Positions 1 to 9,788 of a DNA stretch of 37,698 nucleotides are shown here, piece after piece. The notes beneath the pieces are model-generated. The model did not search any database. It saw only the letters and a program-made list of their open reading frames with translations, and was not told the origin of the DNA. The stretch is from an uncultured Bacteroidales bacterium. GTDB lineage: Bacteria > Bacteroidota > Bacteroidia > Bacteroidales > Muribaculaceae. Every line of letters starts with the position of its first letter. Positions within the stretch are counted from its first letter, which is position 1. The translations under genes were made by a program, and so were the position numbers. The DNA is taken from positions 1 through 37,698 of the forward strand of contig CAMWNF010000011.1 in the NCBI GenBank assembly GCA_947175535.1. The letters run 5' to 3'.

Positions 1-870
1 CGCCCTGATTGTCTGATACTGATTGATTATCCTTCCTTCAACCTCAAGGTCGCCAAAACAGCTTCAGAAGCCGGAATCCCCGTCTTTTACTATATTTCTC
101 CCAAGATATGGGCATGGAAAGAATGGCGCATAAAATCGATTCGCCGATATGTCAGGCGCATGTTCTCTATTCTGCCATTCGAACGCGAATTTTACGGCAG
201 ACACAAATTTCCTGTCGACTATGTCGGCAATCCATCTGTTGAAGAGATTGATAAACTTCGCTCCTCTCTCAAAGAGCGTAAAGACTTCCTTGCAGAGCAT
301 AAGCTGCGCGATCGTCCCATAATAGCACTTCTTCCCGGTAGCCGCATGGGTGAGATTCGTTGCAATCTGCCCGTGATGGTTGAAGCTGTCCGCCGCTTCC
401 CTCAGTATCGCCCCGTTATCGCAGGTGCGGCGTCTATCCCCGATGACGTCTACGTTTCTCTGTGCGACTATCCTGTTGTACGCGACGCAACTTTCGACCT
501 ACTTGCAAATTCCCGAGCCGCAGTCGTTACTTCGGGTACGGCGACACTCGAGACCGCTCTGCTTGGTGTCCCACAGGTTGTTGTCTACCGCTCCAACGGC
601 TCAAAACTTGCGTATAAAATCATGCGCCGTTTTATCAAGGTCGATTTCATATCTTTACCCAATCTTATTGCGGGTCGGGAGATTATACCGGAGCTAATTC
701 TCCACAACTGCACACCCGATACGATAGCCGAAAATCTTGCCCCGCTTTTAACCGACACTCCCGCCCGCACAGCCCAACTTACCGGTTATGACGAGATGAG
801 GGCAGTTCTCGGCACCTCCACCGCCGCCACAACAACAGCCGACCTAATCGTAAAAGCCCTTGGCAAGTAA
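1..870 (+). CDS. lpxB: Lipid-A-disaccharide synthase, C-terminal part (5' end lies outside window)
   Basis: Frame 1 is open from base 1 (PDCLILIDYPSFNLKVAKTASEAGIPVFYYISPKIWAWKEWRI...) through LPGSRMGEI and SGTATLETALLGVPQVVVYR, motifs typical of LpxB; stop TAA at 870. Confidence 0.95.
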   Translation, partial: RPDCLILIDYPSFNLKVAKTASEAGIPVFYYISPKIWAWKEWRIKSIRRYVRRMFSILPFEREFYGRHKFPVDYVGNPSVEEIDKLRSSLKERKDFLAEHKLRDRPIIALLPGSRMGEIRCNLPVMVEAVRRFPQYRPVIAGAASIPDDVYVSLCDYPVVRDATFDLLANSRAAVVTSGTATLETALLGVPQVVVYRSNGSKLAYKIMRRFIKVDFISLPNLIAGREIIPELILHNCTPDTIAENLAPLLTDTPARTAQLTGYDEMRAVLGTSTAATTTADLIVKALGK

Positions 871-930
871 CGACCGGTTCCTGTTGCTCCGCCACAAACC
901 TGTGCTTCTGAAAAAAATATTATGCTTGGT

Positions 931-962
931 AATCGACTTATACTTAGCGGTATAAGTCGATT
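931..962 (+). terminator. Perfect 13-bp inverted repeat hairpin (AATCGACTTATAC-TTAGCG-GTATAAGTCGATT) downstream of lpxB, followed by a U-rich tract
   Basis: Both arms read directly and are exact reverse complements with a 6-nt loop; followed by GTTTGTGTT. Could alternatively be an operator. Confidence 0.6.
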
Positions 963-1020
963 GTTTGTGTTAAAAAGGACGGTCGCTCCGAAAGACCACA
1001 CTTTGTATTGATTTGCGCTA

Positions 1021-1028
1021 TAACTTTG
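1021..1028 (+). promoter_or_regulatory. Bacteroidetes-type -7 element (TAACTTTG) in the lpxB-tilS intergenic region
   Basis: Exact match to TAnnTTTG, but no well-spaced -33 TTTG (nearest TTTG is only 15 bp upstream). Confidence 0.4.
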
Positions 1029-1152
1029 CAATCGAAAATCATGGGGTATGGTTTAGAGATAAATAACCGAAGTCTAACTAAATTTTATCAACATTGTTCA
1101 ACTATCAAAAAAGTATCTATATGAAATAACACTGTCAATAACCCTTTATTAC

Positions 1153-1184
1153 TTTGTCGCGCTCCCGAAAAAATTGTAACTTCG
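1153..1184 (+). promoter_or_regulatory. Promoter of tilS: TTTG-N20-TAACTTCG
   Basis: TTTG at 1153-1156 and TAACTTCG at 1177-1184, 20-bp spacer; one mismatch to TAnnTTTG. Confidence 0.6.
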
Positions 1185-1192
1185 CTGTTGAT

Positions 1193-2545
1193 ATGCGTCG
1201 TGAAGAGCAAAATAACAGGTTGGTGTCGATTGTCGCCGAAACTATCAGGCGGCACACTCTCCTCGCGCCGGGCGATAAGGTGGTTGTCGCCTTGAGTGGA
1301 GGTGCCGATTCGGTTGCTCTTATAGCCGTCCTGCATGCTCTTGGTTATGAATGCATTGCCGCGCATTGCAATTTTCATCTCCGCGGCGAGGAGTCTATGC
1401 GCGACATGCACCATGTCGAAAACATTTGCCGCATGCTTGGCGTGGATCTTGCCGTTAAAGACTTCAATGTCGCTGAACGTCGTGCCCGCACACACGAATC
1501 GGTTGAAATGGCTTGCCGTTCACTCCGTTATGAATGGTTCGACAGTCTGTTGACGCGAGAGCGGGCAAAAGCCGTAGCTGTAGGTCATCACCGCGAGGAT
1601 AATGTTGAAACTTTTCTGCTCAATCTGTTGCGCTCGTCAGGTATCGACGGTCTTACCGGCATGCGCTACCGCCGCGACTATGTCATACGCCCGCTGCTTG
1701 ATTGCACCCGTGGGCAGATTGAAGAATATCTTCGTAGCCGCAACATCGATTTTATCGTCGATTCGTCCAATCTGTCAGATGCACACCTGCGTAACAGATT
1801 GCGCAACAACGTCATTCCCGAGTTGCTTGCCAATTTCCCGCATGCTTCGCAAGCTGTACTCTCTGCTGCGTCGAATCTTGCCGCCGCCGCATCGGTCTAT
1901 CACCGTGCAATCGACGCTTATAGGCGGACTTTTGTTTCGGATAACGGTCAGATTGACCTGCGTTCGCTTGTCGACTCGCTCGGCAGTGATGCGCCTACAG
2001 TCCTGCGTGAGTTCCTGAAAGATGTCGGGGTAACATCTGAGAATTGCGCGGCGATGGTTGCATCGGTCGATAAATCCGGACTAAAGTTTGAGGCAGACGG
2101 AGGTATAACTATAGAACTCGACCGCGGAACGCTTTATCTGAGCCGACCCGATATCATCCGTCGGCAGGAGGAATATTCTATAGATTTCACTCGCGATGTA
2201 CTAACGCCCGTCAATCTGCGTGTAAGCCGTCATCATGTGTCGGAATTCCGACCGATCCGCGACCCTGACGTGATTTATCTTGATGCATCCGCTCTCGATG
2301 CATCCTGCGCCTGGACCTTGCGGCGATGGAGACGCGGCGACCGCATCCGTCCGTTCGGCATGAGCGGTTCACGCCTCGTGAGCGATTTGTTCTCCGACGC
2401 AAAATACTCCGCTGCCGATAAACGTAATGCGTGGCTTCTGACATGCGGCGAGGATGTCGTATGGGTGCTCGGACTAAGGTCATCAGCTCACTTCCCTGTC
2501 ACCCCCTGCTCAAGCGAATATCTGAAAATAATATATAAACATTAA
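1193..2545 (+). CDS. tilS: tRNA(Ile)-lysidine synthase
   Basis: PP-loop motif VVALSGGADSVAL, AAHCNFHLRGEESMRD, VGHHREDNVETFLLNLLRSSGIDGLTGM. The ORF track start (1154) is a TTG inside the promoter; ATG at 1193 preferred. Confidence 0.93.
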   Translation: MRREEQNNRLVSIVAETIRRHTLLAPGDKVVVALSGGADSVALIAVLHALGYECIAAHCNFHLRGEESMRDMHHVENICRMLGVDLAVKDFNVAERRARTHESVEMACRSLRYEWFDSLLTRERAKAVAVGHHREDNVETFLLNLLRSSGIDGLTGMRYRRDYVIRPLLDCTRGQIEEYLRSRNIDFIVDSSNLSDAHLRNRLRNNVIPELLANFPHASQAVLSAASNLAAAASVYHRAIDAYRRTFVSDNGQIDLRSLVDSLGSDAPTVLREFLKDVGVTSENCAAMVASVDKSGLKFEADGGITIELDRGTLYLSRPDIIRRQEEYSIDFTRDVLTPVNLRVSRHHVSEFRPIRDPDVIYLDASALDASCAWTLRRWRRGDRIRPFGMSGSRLVSDLFSDAKYSAADKRNAWLLTCGEDVVWVLGLRSSAHFPVTPCSSEYLKIIYKH

Positions 2546-2561
2546 TATATTCTCATCAACC

Positions 2562-4829
2562 ATGAATCTCAGACAGACCATTATTCAGGCTATGACGTTT
2601 GCGGCAATTGTCTTTGCCTCTACCGTGCAGGCGACAGCTGATGACGCCATTATTTCAACCGATGCTTATTCCTGGCGCGGCGACACAGTTTTTCAGGGCG
2701 AGTTCAAGGCGTGGGCACCATCCTCCGACCGGATTGTGTCGACCTACCATGCTCAACCGGGTTATTATATGGGCATCGAAAAAGAGTGGAACCGGAAAAA
2801 CGATATCTCTTCTTATCCCGCGTTGAAGACGCCCAACCGTCTACACACAGCCATTTATAATCTTGGTCTTGACGAAATGGTTAACGCCGTCGAACCTGAC
2901 ACCACCCTCCGTACCGGAAAGGCGTGGGCAGGAGTATGGACCCGTGACGTCAGCTATTCGATTATTCTTTCGATGGCTTACATGCAGCCTCTCGCCTCGA
3001 AAATATCGCTCATGAAGAAGGTCAATTCCAATGGTCGCATAATTCAGGATACAGGCAGCGGCGGCGCATGGCCCGTTAGTTCTGACCGTATGATATGGGC
3101 TGTTGCCGCTTACGAACTGTATAAAGTTACCGGCGAGCGTTCATGGCTCGAATATATCTACCCCGTAATAAAGAACTCTTTGCTCGATGACCTGAAAGTC
3201 ATTGCGGCAGAAAACGGACTGGTTCAAGGCGAGACATCGTTTATCGACTGGCGCGAGCAGAGTTATCCACGCTGGATGCAGACCGCAGACATATATCAGT
3301 CTCAGGCTCTCGGCACATCTGTCGTGCATGCTCAGGCGTGGAAGGTGCTTTCAGATATCGCAGAGGAACTCGGTCACAAAGATGTCGCTAAAATGGCTAT
3401 TGACAATCACAATACCATCGCCGAAGCAGTCAATCGTGAACTCTGGATGCCTGAAAAGGGTTACTATGCCATGTATAATTACGGACGTCAGTTCCCGATT
3501 GTCAATCCGCGTGCAGAGACGCTGGGCGAATCGCTTGCCATAATCTATGATGTGGCTGACAGGCAACGTGCTCGTGAAATAACCGAAAACAATCCGACCA
3601 CACCATTCGGAGCTGCGATTTTCTTCCCTCAGATTGCCGACATTCCTCCTTACCATAATAATTCTCTCTGGCCCTGGGTGGCGGCTTACTGGGCAATCGC
3701 CAATGCCAAAGTCGGCAATGAGGTTGGTACACTTGAAGCGATTGGCTCTATTTTCCGCCCCGCTGCGCTATTCGCTACAAACAAAGAGAATTTCGTACTT
3801 GATAATGGGGATATTGCCACTCAGCTTAATTCATCAAATATGCTGTGGTGTCTTGCCGGTAACATAGCGGTCACACATAAGATTCTTTTCGGTATCCATT
3901 TCGAGAAAAATGGACTTGAATTTCTGCCGTTTGTTCCTAAAGCATTGGCTGCTGACCGTTCGCTGACAAATTTCAAATATCGTAGAGCGATATTGGATAT
4001 TAACATCAGCGGCTATGGCGATAAGATTAAGTCTTTCAAATTGGATGGCAAGGAATGTAAGCCTTTTGTAAATTCTAATCTCAAAGGTCACCATACGGTT
4101 GACATTGTTATGGCTGACAATGAAATACCGCCGATGAAGATAAACCGTACCGCCAATGTCAAGGCTCCTCTGACTCCTATCGCTTGGATTACTGACGGTC
4201 GTTTGTACTGGAATCCTATCGAATATATCAATCATTACATCGTATTGCGCGACGGAGAACGTATAGCCGAAACCCGTGAGACATCATTCGCTCTCGATAT
4301 TCCGGGCGAATATCAGGTTATTGGTGTAGCAGATGACGGCACAGAGTCTTTTGCTTCCGAGCCTCGCTCCAATGCTTACGTGACAGTCATCCAGATGCCA
4401 GGAGAATCTACGGCTTTTGTTTCTACTGAAAATACTTATGAGCCTACAAGCCCGGTTTCAGGCTATACGGGCAACGGCTTCGTTGAAATTGACCATAAAT
4501 CAGCACCGGTTGATATTGATGTTGAAGTTCCGGAAGACGGTCTGTATGCTGTATCGCTGATTTATGCCAATGGTAATGGACCGGTAAACACCGAGAACAA
4601 ATGTGCGGTACGCACTTTAGCTGTTGATGGACGTGATGTTGCCGCTATAATAATGCCTCAGCGTGGTGAAGGAAAATGGAGTGACTGGGGACGTTCGAGC
4701 ATCGTGCGCGTGCCTCTCACCGCGGGTAAGCATACTCTGTCGGTATCTTTCCGCGACGAAAACGAGAATATGAATCTTTCGACTAACCATGCACTTATCG
4801 ACCGAATGGAGGTTGTGCGCATAAAATAA
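2562..4829 (+). CDS. Secreted six-hairpin (alpha/alpha)6 glycosidase-like protein with C-terminal beta-sandwich-like region
   Basis: N-terminal signal peptide (MNLRQTIIQAMTFAAIVFASTVQA), (alpha/alpha)6-like sequence (RTGKAWAGVWTRDVSYSIILSMAYM, NNSLWPWVAAYWAIANAKVG) and a C-terminal region resembling fn3/CBM domains. GH family not assignable by eye. Confidence 0.7.
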   Translation: MNLRQTIIQAMTFAAIVFASTVQATADDAIISTDAYSWRGDTVFQGEFKAWAPSSDRIVSTYHAQPGYYMGIEKEWNRKNDISSYPALKTPNRLHTAIYNLGLDEMVNAVEPDTTLRTGKAWAGVWTRDVSYSIILSMAYMQPLASKISLMKKVNSNGRIIQDTGSGGAWPVSSDRMIWAVAAYELYKVTGERSWLEYIYPVIKNSLLDDLKVIAAENGLVQGETSFIDWREQSYPRWMQTADIYQSQALGTSVVHAQAWKVLSDIAEELGHKDVAKMAIDNHNTIAEAVNRELWMPEKGYYAMYNYGRQFPIVNPRAETLGESLAIIYDVADRQRAREITENNPTTPFGAAIFFPQIADIPPYHNNSLWPWVAAYWAIANAKVGNEVGTLEAIGSIFRPAALFATNKENFVLDNGDIATQLNSSNMLWCLAGNIAVTHKILFGIHFEKNGLEFLPFVPKALAADRSLTNFKYRRAILDINISGYGDKIKSFKLDGKECKPFVNSNLKGHHTVDIVMADNEIPPMKINRTANVKAPLTPIAWITDGRLYWNPIEYINHYIVLRDGERIAETRETSFALDIPGEYQVIGVADDGTESFASEPRSNAYVTVIQMPGESTAFVSTENTYEPTSPVSGYTGNGFVEIDHKSAPVDIDVEVPEDGLYAVSLIYANGNGPVNTENKCAVRTLAVDGRDVAAIIMPQRGEGKWSDWGRSSIVRVPLTAGKHTLSVSFRDENENMNLSTNHALIDRMEVVRIK

Positions 4830-4837
4830 TTTGAATT

Positions 4838-5710
4838 ATGAGATTAGACGGACGTAGAAATAGCTCGAATGTCAGTGACAGACGAGGATTTTCCGGTAAA
4901 AGGGTAGGAATCGGTGGCGGTATCGTGGGCATTATTATCCTTGCCGCGATTACTCTGTTTCAAGGTGGCAGTCTTGGCGATGTGGTAGGGAATGTCGCAG
5001 GTCAGATGCTTGGCGACAATATAAGTTTCAGTAGTGCGCGCGAACCTGACGCAGAAGACCAGCGTTTGTTTGACCTTGCGTCGAAAGTACTCGCCGGTAC
5101 TGAGGATGTCTGGACACGCGAGTTCCAGAGACAAGGGTGGGGCGATTATGAATGTCCTCAGATGGTAATCTACTCCGGCTCAATCAACTCTGGTTGTGGT
5201 CACGCCACTTCGCAGGTTGGTCCGTTCTACTGTTCTGCCGATCAGACTGTTTATATCGATTTGGACTTCTTCAAGGATATGCAGTCGAGCATAGGGGCAT
5301 CGGGAGACTTTGCTTATGCCTATGTCATAGCCCACGAAGTCGGTCATCACGTGCAGTTTCTTCTCGGTACGCTTACCGATGCCCATCAGGCTATGCAGTC
5401 GATGAGCGAGCGCAATGCTAATCAGATGAGTGTGCGGCTTGAGCTTCAGGCCGACTTCTATGCCGGGGTCTGGGCTCATAACGACAATGAGATGTTCGGC
5501 TCTCTTGAACCGGGTGATATCGAGAATGCCATCGAGGCGGCATCCAAAATCGGCGACGATTATCTGCAGCGCAAGGCTTATGGACGAGAAATGCCCGATT
5601 CGTTTAATCACGGTCGGTCGGAACAGCGTGTTCGATGGCTTACGAAAGGTATAGAAACAGGCAATCCCTTGGAAGGCGACACATTTGAACTGTCGTATAG
5701 TGCACTTTGA
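4838..5710 (+). CDS. Neutral zinc metallopeptidase (YpfJ-type)
   Basis: N-terminal RRNSSNVSDRRG, one TM segment, then YSGSINSGCGHATSQVGPFYCSADQTVYIDL and AHEVGHHVQ (HExxH); typical of the neutral zinc metallopeptidase family. Confidence 0.92.
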   Translation: MRLDGRRNSSNVSDRRGFSGKRVGIGGGIVGIIILAAITLFQGGSLGDVVGNVAGQMLGDNISFSSAREPDAEDQRLFDLASKVLAGTEDVWTREFQRQGWGDYECPQMVIYSGSINSGCGHATSQVGPFYCSADQTVYIDLDFFKDMQSSIGASGDFAYAYVIAHEVGHHVQFLLGTLTDAHQAMQSMSERNANQMSVRLELQADFYAGVWAHNDNEMFGSLEPGDIENAIEAASKIGDDYLQRKAYGREMPDSFNHGRSEQRVRWLTKGIETGNPLEGDTFELSYSAL

Positions 5711-5711
5711 C

Positions 5712-6713
5712 ATGGTTGTCGACGAAAAATATATGCGGCGTGCCCTTGAGTTGGCACGGCACGGCATGGGGCAGGTGTCTCCTAATCCTATGGTGGGTGC
5801 GGTTATTGTTGCACCCGACGGTTCGATTATAGGAGAGGGATATCACCGTCGTTATGGCGAGGGTCATGCCGAAGTCAACGCAGTCGCTTCGGTCGCGCAA
5901 CGTAGCTTGCTGCCGGATTCGACAATGTACGTCACGCTCGAACCATGCTCTCATTATGGTAAGACACCTCCATGTACCAGGCTGATTATCGACTGTCATA
6001 TACCTCGCGTCGTTGTCGGAGCAGGAGACCCGAATGAAAAAGTCTGTGGCAGGGGCATCGCTATGTTGCGTGAGGCTGGTGTTGAGGTAGTAACAGGAGT
6101 ACTTGCAGAAGAGAGTCGTCGGCTTAACGCTGCTTTCATCACAGCTCACAGTTTTCATCGTCCGTTTGTCACTCTTAAATGGGCGCAGAGCGCAGACGGA
6201 TATCTTGATGTCGACCGTTCGGATGATATTCCGGCAGCTGCGATTTCATCGCCCCTCGGCAGACTTGCAGTTCATCGTTTGAGGGCTGTTCATGATGCTA
6301 TTCTTGTCGGTTCTGGCACGGTTATTTCCGATAATCCGATATTGGACAGCCGTCTGTGGGGCGGACGTTCGCCCCGTCCTGTCGTCCTTGACCGGCGTGG
6401 TCGTATCGGTGATAACTACAGAGTGCTTGACCGCGACCCGATAATCATCGATTGTCATGAGGGAGTCGCTGATGTTCTGGCGCAACTTTACCGCAAAGGT
6501 ATTAGTTCTGTTCTTGTCGAAGGTGGTGCACAAGTGCTACGTTCGTTTATTGATGCCGGTCTATGGGATTTCGCCCGTGTGGAGACTTCTTCTGTGAGCT
6601 TCGCATCTAATGGAAGAGTAACTGCTCCGGTGATTACGGTTCCGCCGATGAGAGCTTATCCGCTCGATAGTTCGGTGATTACTCTTTATTCAAATAATCC
6701 TTTGATTGTCTGA
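5712..6713 (+). CDS. ribD: Bifunctional riboflavin biosynthesis protein RibD (deaminase/reductase)
   Basis: MRRALELARHGMGQVSPNPMVGAVIV, GHAEVNAV, TLEPCSHYGKTPPCT (zinc deaminase signature), C-terminal reductase VTLKWAQSADGYL. ATG at 5712, 1 nt after the upstream stop. Confidence 0.95.
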   Translation: MVVDEKYMRRALELARHGMGQVSPNPMVGAVIVAPDGSIIGEGYHRRYGEGHAEVNAVASVAQRSLLPDSTMYVTLEPCSHYGKTPPCTRLIIDCHIPRVVVGAGDPNEKVCGRGIAMLREAGVEVVTGVLAEESRRLNAAFITAHSFHRPFVTLKWAQSADGYLDVDRSDDIPAAAISSPLGRLAVHRLRAVHDAILVGSGTVISDNPILDSRLWGGRSPRPVVLDRRGRIGDNYRVLDRDPIIIDCHEGVADVLAQLYRKGISSVLVEGGAQVLRSFIDAGLWDFARVETSSVSFASNGRVTAPVITVPPMRAYPLDSSVITLYSNNPLIV

Positions 6714-6754
6714 GCTGCCGTTAATCTTTTCTGTGTCGGAGATGTTATAATTAT

Positions 6755-8167
6755 ATGAAGAAGTTTACAAAAATAGTTGCAACCGTCTCCGACAAGCGTT
6801 GCGAGACCGAGTTCGTGAAGGCTCTTTGGGAAGCCGGTGTCAATGTGGTCAGAATGAATTCCGCTCATCTTGATTATGAAGGTTTCAGAAAAATAGTTGA
6901 AAACACTCGTGCGGCATCCGATTCCATAGCCATCATGATGGATACCAAAGGACCGGAAGTGCGTACGACAGCTACAGCCACCGGCGAACCGGTCGATTAT
7001 ATCAAAGGGCAGGAAGTGAGGATTTTCGGAGACCCCGAGCGTTTCACTACTTCGGATTCAATCGGCTTGAACTATAGAGGCATAAGTCAGGTACTCAGAC
7101 CTGGTAACCGTCTGCTTATAGATGATGGTGAAGTGGGGTTCACTGTCACATCTGTCGACGGTGAAACAGTTATAGCCGTAGCTGAGAACGACGGACGCCT
7201 CGGTTCACGCAAGAGTGTTAATCTGCCTGGCGTAAGCCTTGATTTGCCGGCAGTGACTGAGCGTGACAAGACAAATATCGGATATGCGGTTGAGCTTGGC
7301 GTGGATTTTATTGCCCACTCATTCGTGCGTTCAGCTGCAGATGTTAGGGAAGTTCAGAAAGTACTTGACCAGTATGGTTCTTCTGCAAAAATTATATCCA
7401 AGATTGAAAATCAGGAGGGCGTTGATAATTTTGACGAGATCTTGGCTGAGTCATACGGTATAATGGTTGCCCGCGGTGATCTCGGCATCGAGGTGCCTGC
7501 AGAACGCATCCCGGGTATGCAGATGATGATGATAAACAAATGTATCACTGCCCATAAACCTGTGATAGTCGCGACTCAGATGCTTCACAGCATGATAGAA
7601 CATCCGCGTGCCACCCGAGCAGAGATTTCCGACGTCGCAAATGCAGTTTATCAGCGTGCCGACGCCATGATGCTTTCTGGTGAGACCGCTTACGGAAAAT
7701 ACCCTGTGGAAGCGGTAAAGACTATGACGAGTGTCGCACGCGAGGTCGAGCACGCCCTGAGCAGTCAGATGGATGTGCCTCCCATGGTGGATGGTGAGGT
7801 GAACTCCTTCCTTGCCCGTGAAGCTGTAATGTCCGAAGAAAAAATCGGAACAAAAGCTATTTTTACAGATGCCTACCGCGGTGTGTCTGCCCGTTTCATC
7901 GCTTCATTCAGAGGAAATAATCCGACGTTTGCAATCTGTCACAACCGCAGCGTGATGCGTTGGTTGGCTTTGAGTTATGGTGTGAGTGCATATTATTATG
8001 CGCAACATCCTGATGAGCAGCCGCGTCATTCTGTCGAAGCTGTCCGCCGCATAGTTGATGAAGGCTTGCTCAGTTCTGAAGACCGCATTGCCTATCTTAC
8101 CGGTACACGCCGTGGGGCGCGCGCACTCGAAATCATCACCCCTGGAGAAATCTTCGAGGAAGATTAA
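6755..8167 (+). CDS. pyk: Pyruvate kinase
   Basis: MKKFTKIVATVSDKRCETEF, VVRMNSAH, MDTKGPEVRT, KIENQEGVDNFDEIL, MVARGDLGIEVP, ATQMLHSM. Confidence 0.97.
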   Translation: MKKFTKIVATVSDKRCETEFVKALWEAGVNVVRMNSAHLDYEGFRKIVENTRAASDSIAIMMDTKGPEVRTTATATGEPVDYIKGQEVRIFGDPERFTTSDSIGLNYRGISQVLRPGNRLLIDDGEVGFTVTSVDGETVIAVAENDGRLGSRKSVNLPGVSLDLPAVTERDKTNIGYAVELGVDFIAHSFVRSAADVREVQKVLDQYGSSAKIISKIENQEGVDNFDEILAESYGIMVARGDLGIEVPAERIPGMQMMMINKCITAHKPVIVATQMLHSMIEHPRATRAEISDVANAVYQRADAMMLSGETAYGKYPVEAVKTMTSVAREVEHALSSQMDVPPMVDGEVNSFLAREAVMSEEKIGTKAIFTDAYRGVSARFIASFRGNNPTFAICHNRSVMRWLALSYGVSAYYYAQHPDEQPRHSVEAVRRIVDEGLLSSEDRIAYLTGTRRGARALEIITPGEIFEED

Positions 8168-8281
8168 GACCTGGCGTGATTATAAATCTTCACAGAGGAA
8201 TGATAAACACCGGAATTTTGTGGTGCTCGGGCGTTAAAAAGCTATAAAAAGGGGGTAAAAAGTCTTATTTATCTGTAAGCG

Positions 8282-8313
8282 TTTGCGGTTTTAACGGTAA
8301 AAGTCTAATTTTG
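8282..8313 (+). promoter_or_regulatory. Promoter upstream of DUF6242 gene: TTTG-N20-TAATTTTG
   Basis: TTTG at 8282-8285 and TAATTTTG at 8306-8313, exact consensus, 20-bp spacer; ATG at 8341. Confidence 0.75.
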
Positions 8314-8340
8314 CAGATTGAAATATTTTATCATTACAAC

Positions 8341-9765
8341 ATGTCAAGACTTTATGCTTTCTGCTTGATTATATGTGGCATCGCCACCGGGGTCACCAGC
8401 TGTAACTCTTCGAGCGAGACCTTGGACTATGAGGTGCCTTCAAGTGCTCTTGTCAAGAGTTTTACGCTTTCTGAGGATGAAAAAGTTCTCGATAATCTCG
8501 ATAAGGTGTTCTTTTCTATAGACCTTGCTAACGGCAAGATTTTCAATGCTGACTCGATGCCTTATGGTACGAAGGTCAATAAACTCGTCCCGATTATCAC
8601 AACAGGCGGAGCATCAGCGGTAGAGCTCGTTGTGCCGCGTCCCGGTAAAAGCGACACCACCTACAATTATCTGACCAATTCGACTGACTCCATTGATTTC
8701 TCAAATGGTGCCGTTACGCTCAAAATCCAGTCTATCGATCAGACCGTGACTATGAGCTATGCGATTAACGTCAACGTCCATAAGATTAAAAGCGATTCTC
8801 TTGCGTGGGGTGACATGGCGTATGAGACTTTGCCGACAACGCTTGATAATGTGACCGAACAACATTCGCTTAAATTCAAAGACAAGGTTTATTGTCTTAC
8901 TACTGATGGCAATAATTTTTGCATGATGTCATCCTCAAGCCTAATGGATAAAGTTTGGTCGAACGAGAATATAACGTTCGGTTTTGCGGCTGATGTCCCT
9001 ACGTTCAGAGCCTCATCAGATGCTATGTACATCCTCGATGCCGACGGCAACATGTATAAATCTGATGATAACGGAGCGACATGGTCTTCGACAGGTCAGA
9101 AATATGACTATCTTATCGGTGGCTATGATGACATGATGATAGGTACAGTTCGTGAAGACGGTGGCTGGAAAATTACTTATAGCGACGGTACGGCAATCGA
9201 TGCTCCGGCTGAATTCCCCGTCACAGGTACATCCGTTCCGGTTGAATACGGTTTCCCGATGAGCGCGTCGCGTCAGATGACGATTGTCGGCGGACGTATG
9301 GCATCAGGCGAACTTTCTGCCGATGCATGGGGCTTTGACGGTAATTCATGGGCGCGTCTGACCAACCGAGGACTTCCCGAAGGACTTGAAGGTGTTACAG
9401 TCACACCTTACTATACCTTTGAGGAAAATCAATATTGGGTTGCTACACAGGAATCAATCTTTGTGCTTATCGGAGGTAGAAATGCAGCCGGTAAATGTAA
9501 CTCTACTACCTATATTTCATATAACTATGGCATGACATGGAAGAAAGCGCCTGCACTGATGCAGCTTCCTTCCGATGTGCCTGTTCTTTATGGCGCTCAG
9601 ACTATTCTGTTTTCGAGTATGCTCGGCAGTAGGGCTTCGACCGCAATAACATCGTGGGAGTGTCCTTACATATATATATTCGGTGGTAAGACTTCCAATG
9701 GACAATTCAATAAAAATGTATGGCGAGGTGTTATCAACCGTTTGATGTTCAAGCCTCTTCAATAA
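8341..9765 (+). CDS. DUF6242 domain-containing lipoprotein (kelch/BNR-like repeats)
   Basis: ATG at 8341; lipobox-like GVTSC; sequence resembles the Bacteroidales DUF6242 family; C-terminal beta-propeller-like repeats (FVLIGGRNAAGKC, YIFGGKTSNGQFNKNVWRG). ORF track start 8311 overlaps the promoter. Confidence 0.75.
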   Translation: MSRLYAFCLIICGIATGVTSCNSSSETLDYEVPSSALVKSFTLSEDEKVLDNLDKVFFSIDLANGKIFNADSMPYGTKVNKLVPIITTGGASAVELVVPRPGKSDTTYNYLTNSTDSIDFSNGAVTLKIQSIDQTVTMSYAINVNVHKIKSDSLAWGDMAYETLPTTLDNVTEQHSLKFKDKVYCLTTDGNNFCMMSSSSLMDKVWSNENITFGFAADVPTFRASSDAMYILDADGNMYKSDDNGATWSSTGQKYDYLIGGYDDMMIGTVREDGGWKITYSDGTAIDAPAEFPVTGTSVPVEYGFPMSASRQMTIVGGRMASGELSADAWGFDGNSWARLTNRGLPEGLEGVTVTPYYTFEENQYWVATQESIFVLIGGRNAAGKCNSTTYISYNYGMTWKKAPALMQLPSDVPVLYGAQTILFSSMLGSRASTAITSWECPYIYIFGGKTSNGQFNKNVWRGVINRLMFKPLQ

Positions 9766-9788
9766 TATTTGGAATAACCAACCATTTA

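Noticed and set aside
5751-5766. Sigma-54-like -24 motif TTGGCACG (rpoN is encoded in this window)
   Set aside because: Lies inside ribD coding sequence and the -12 part (GGCA) does not match TTGC.
5180-5767. 195-aa minus-strand ORF opposite the zinc metallopeptidase
   Set aside because: Lies antisense to a well-supported CDS and has no recognisable family features; a shadow ORF.
8200-8225. CACC...GGTG inverted repeat after pyk as a terminator
   Set aside because: Only a 4-bp stem and no convincing T-tract.
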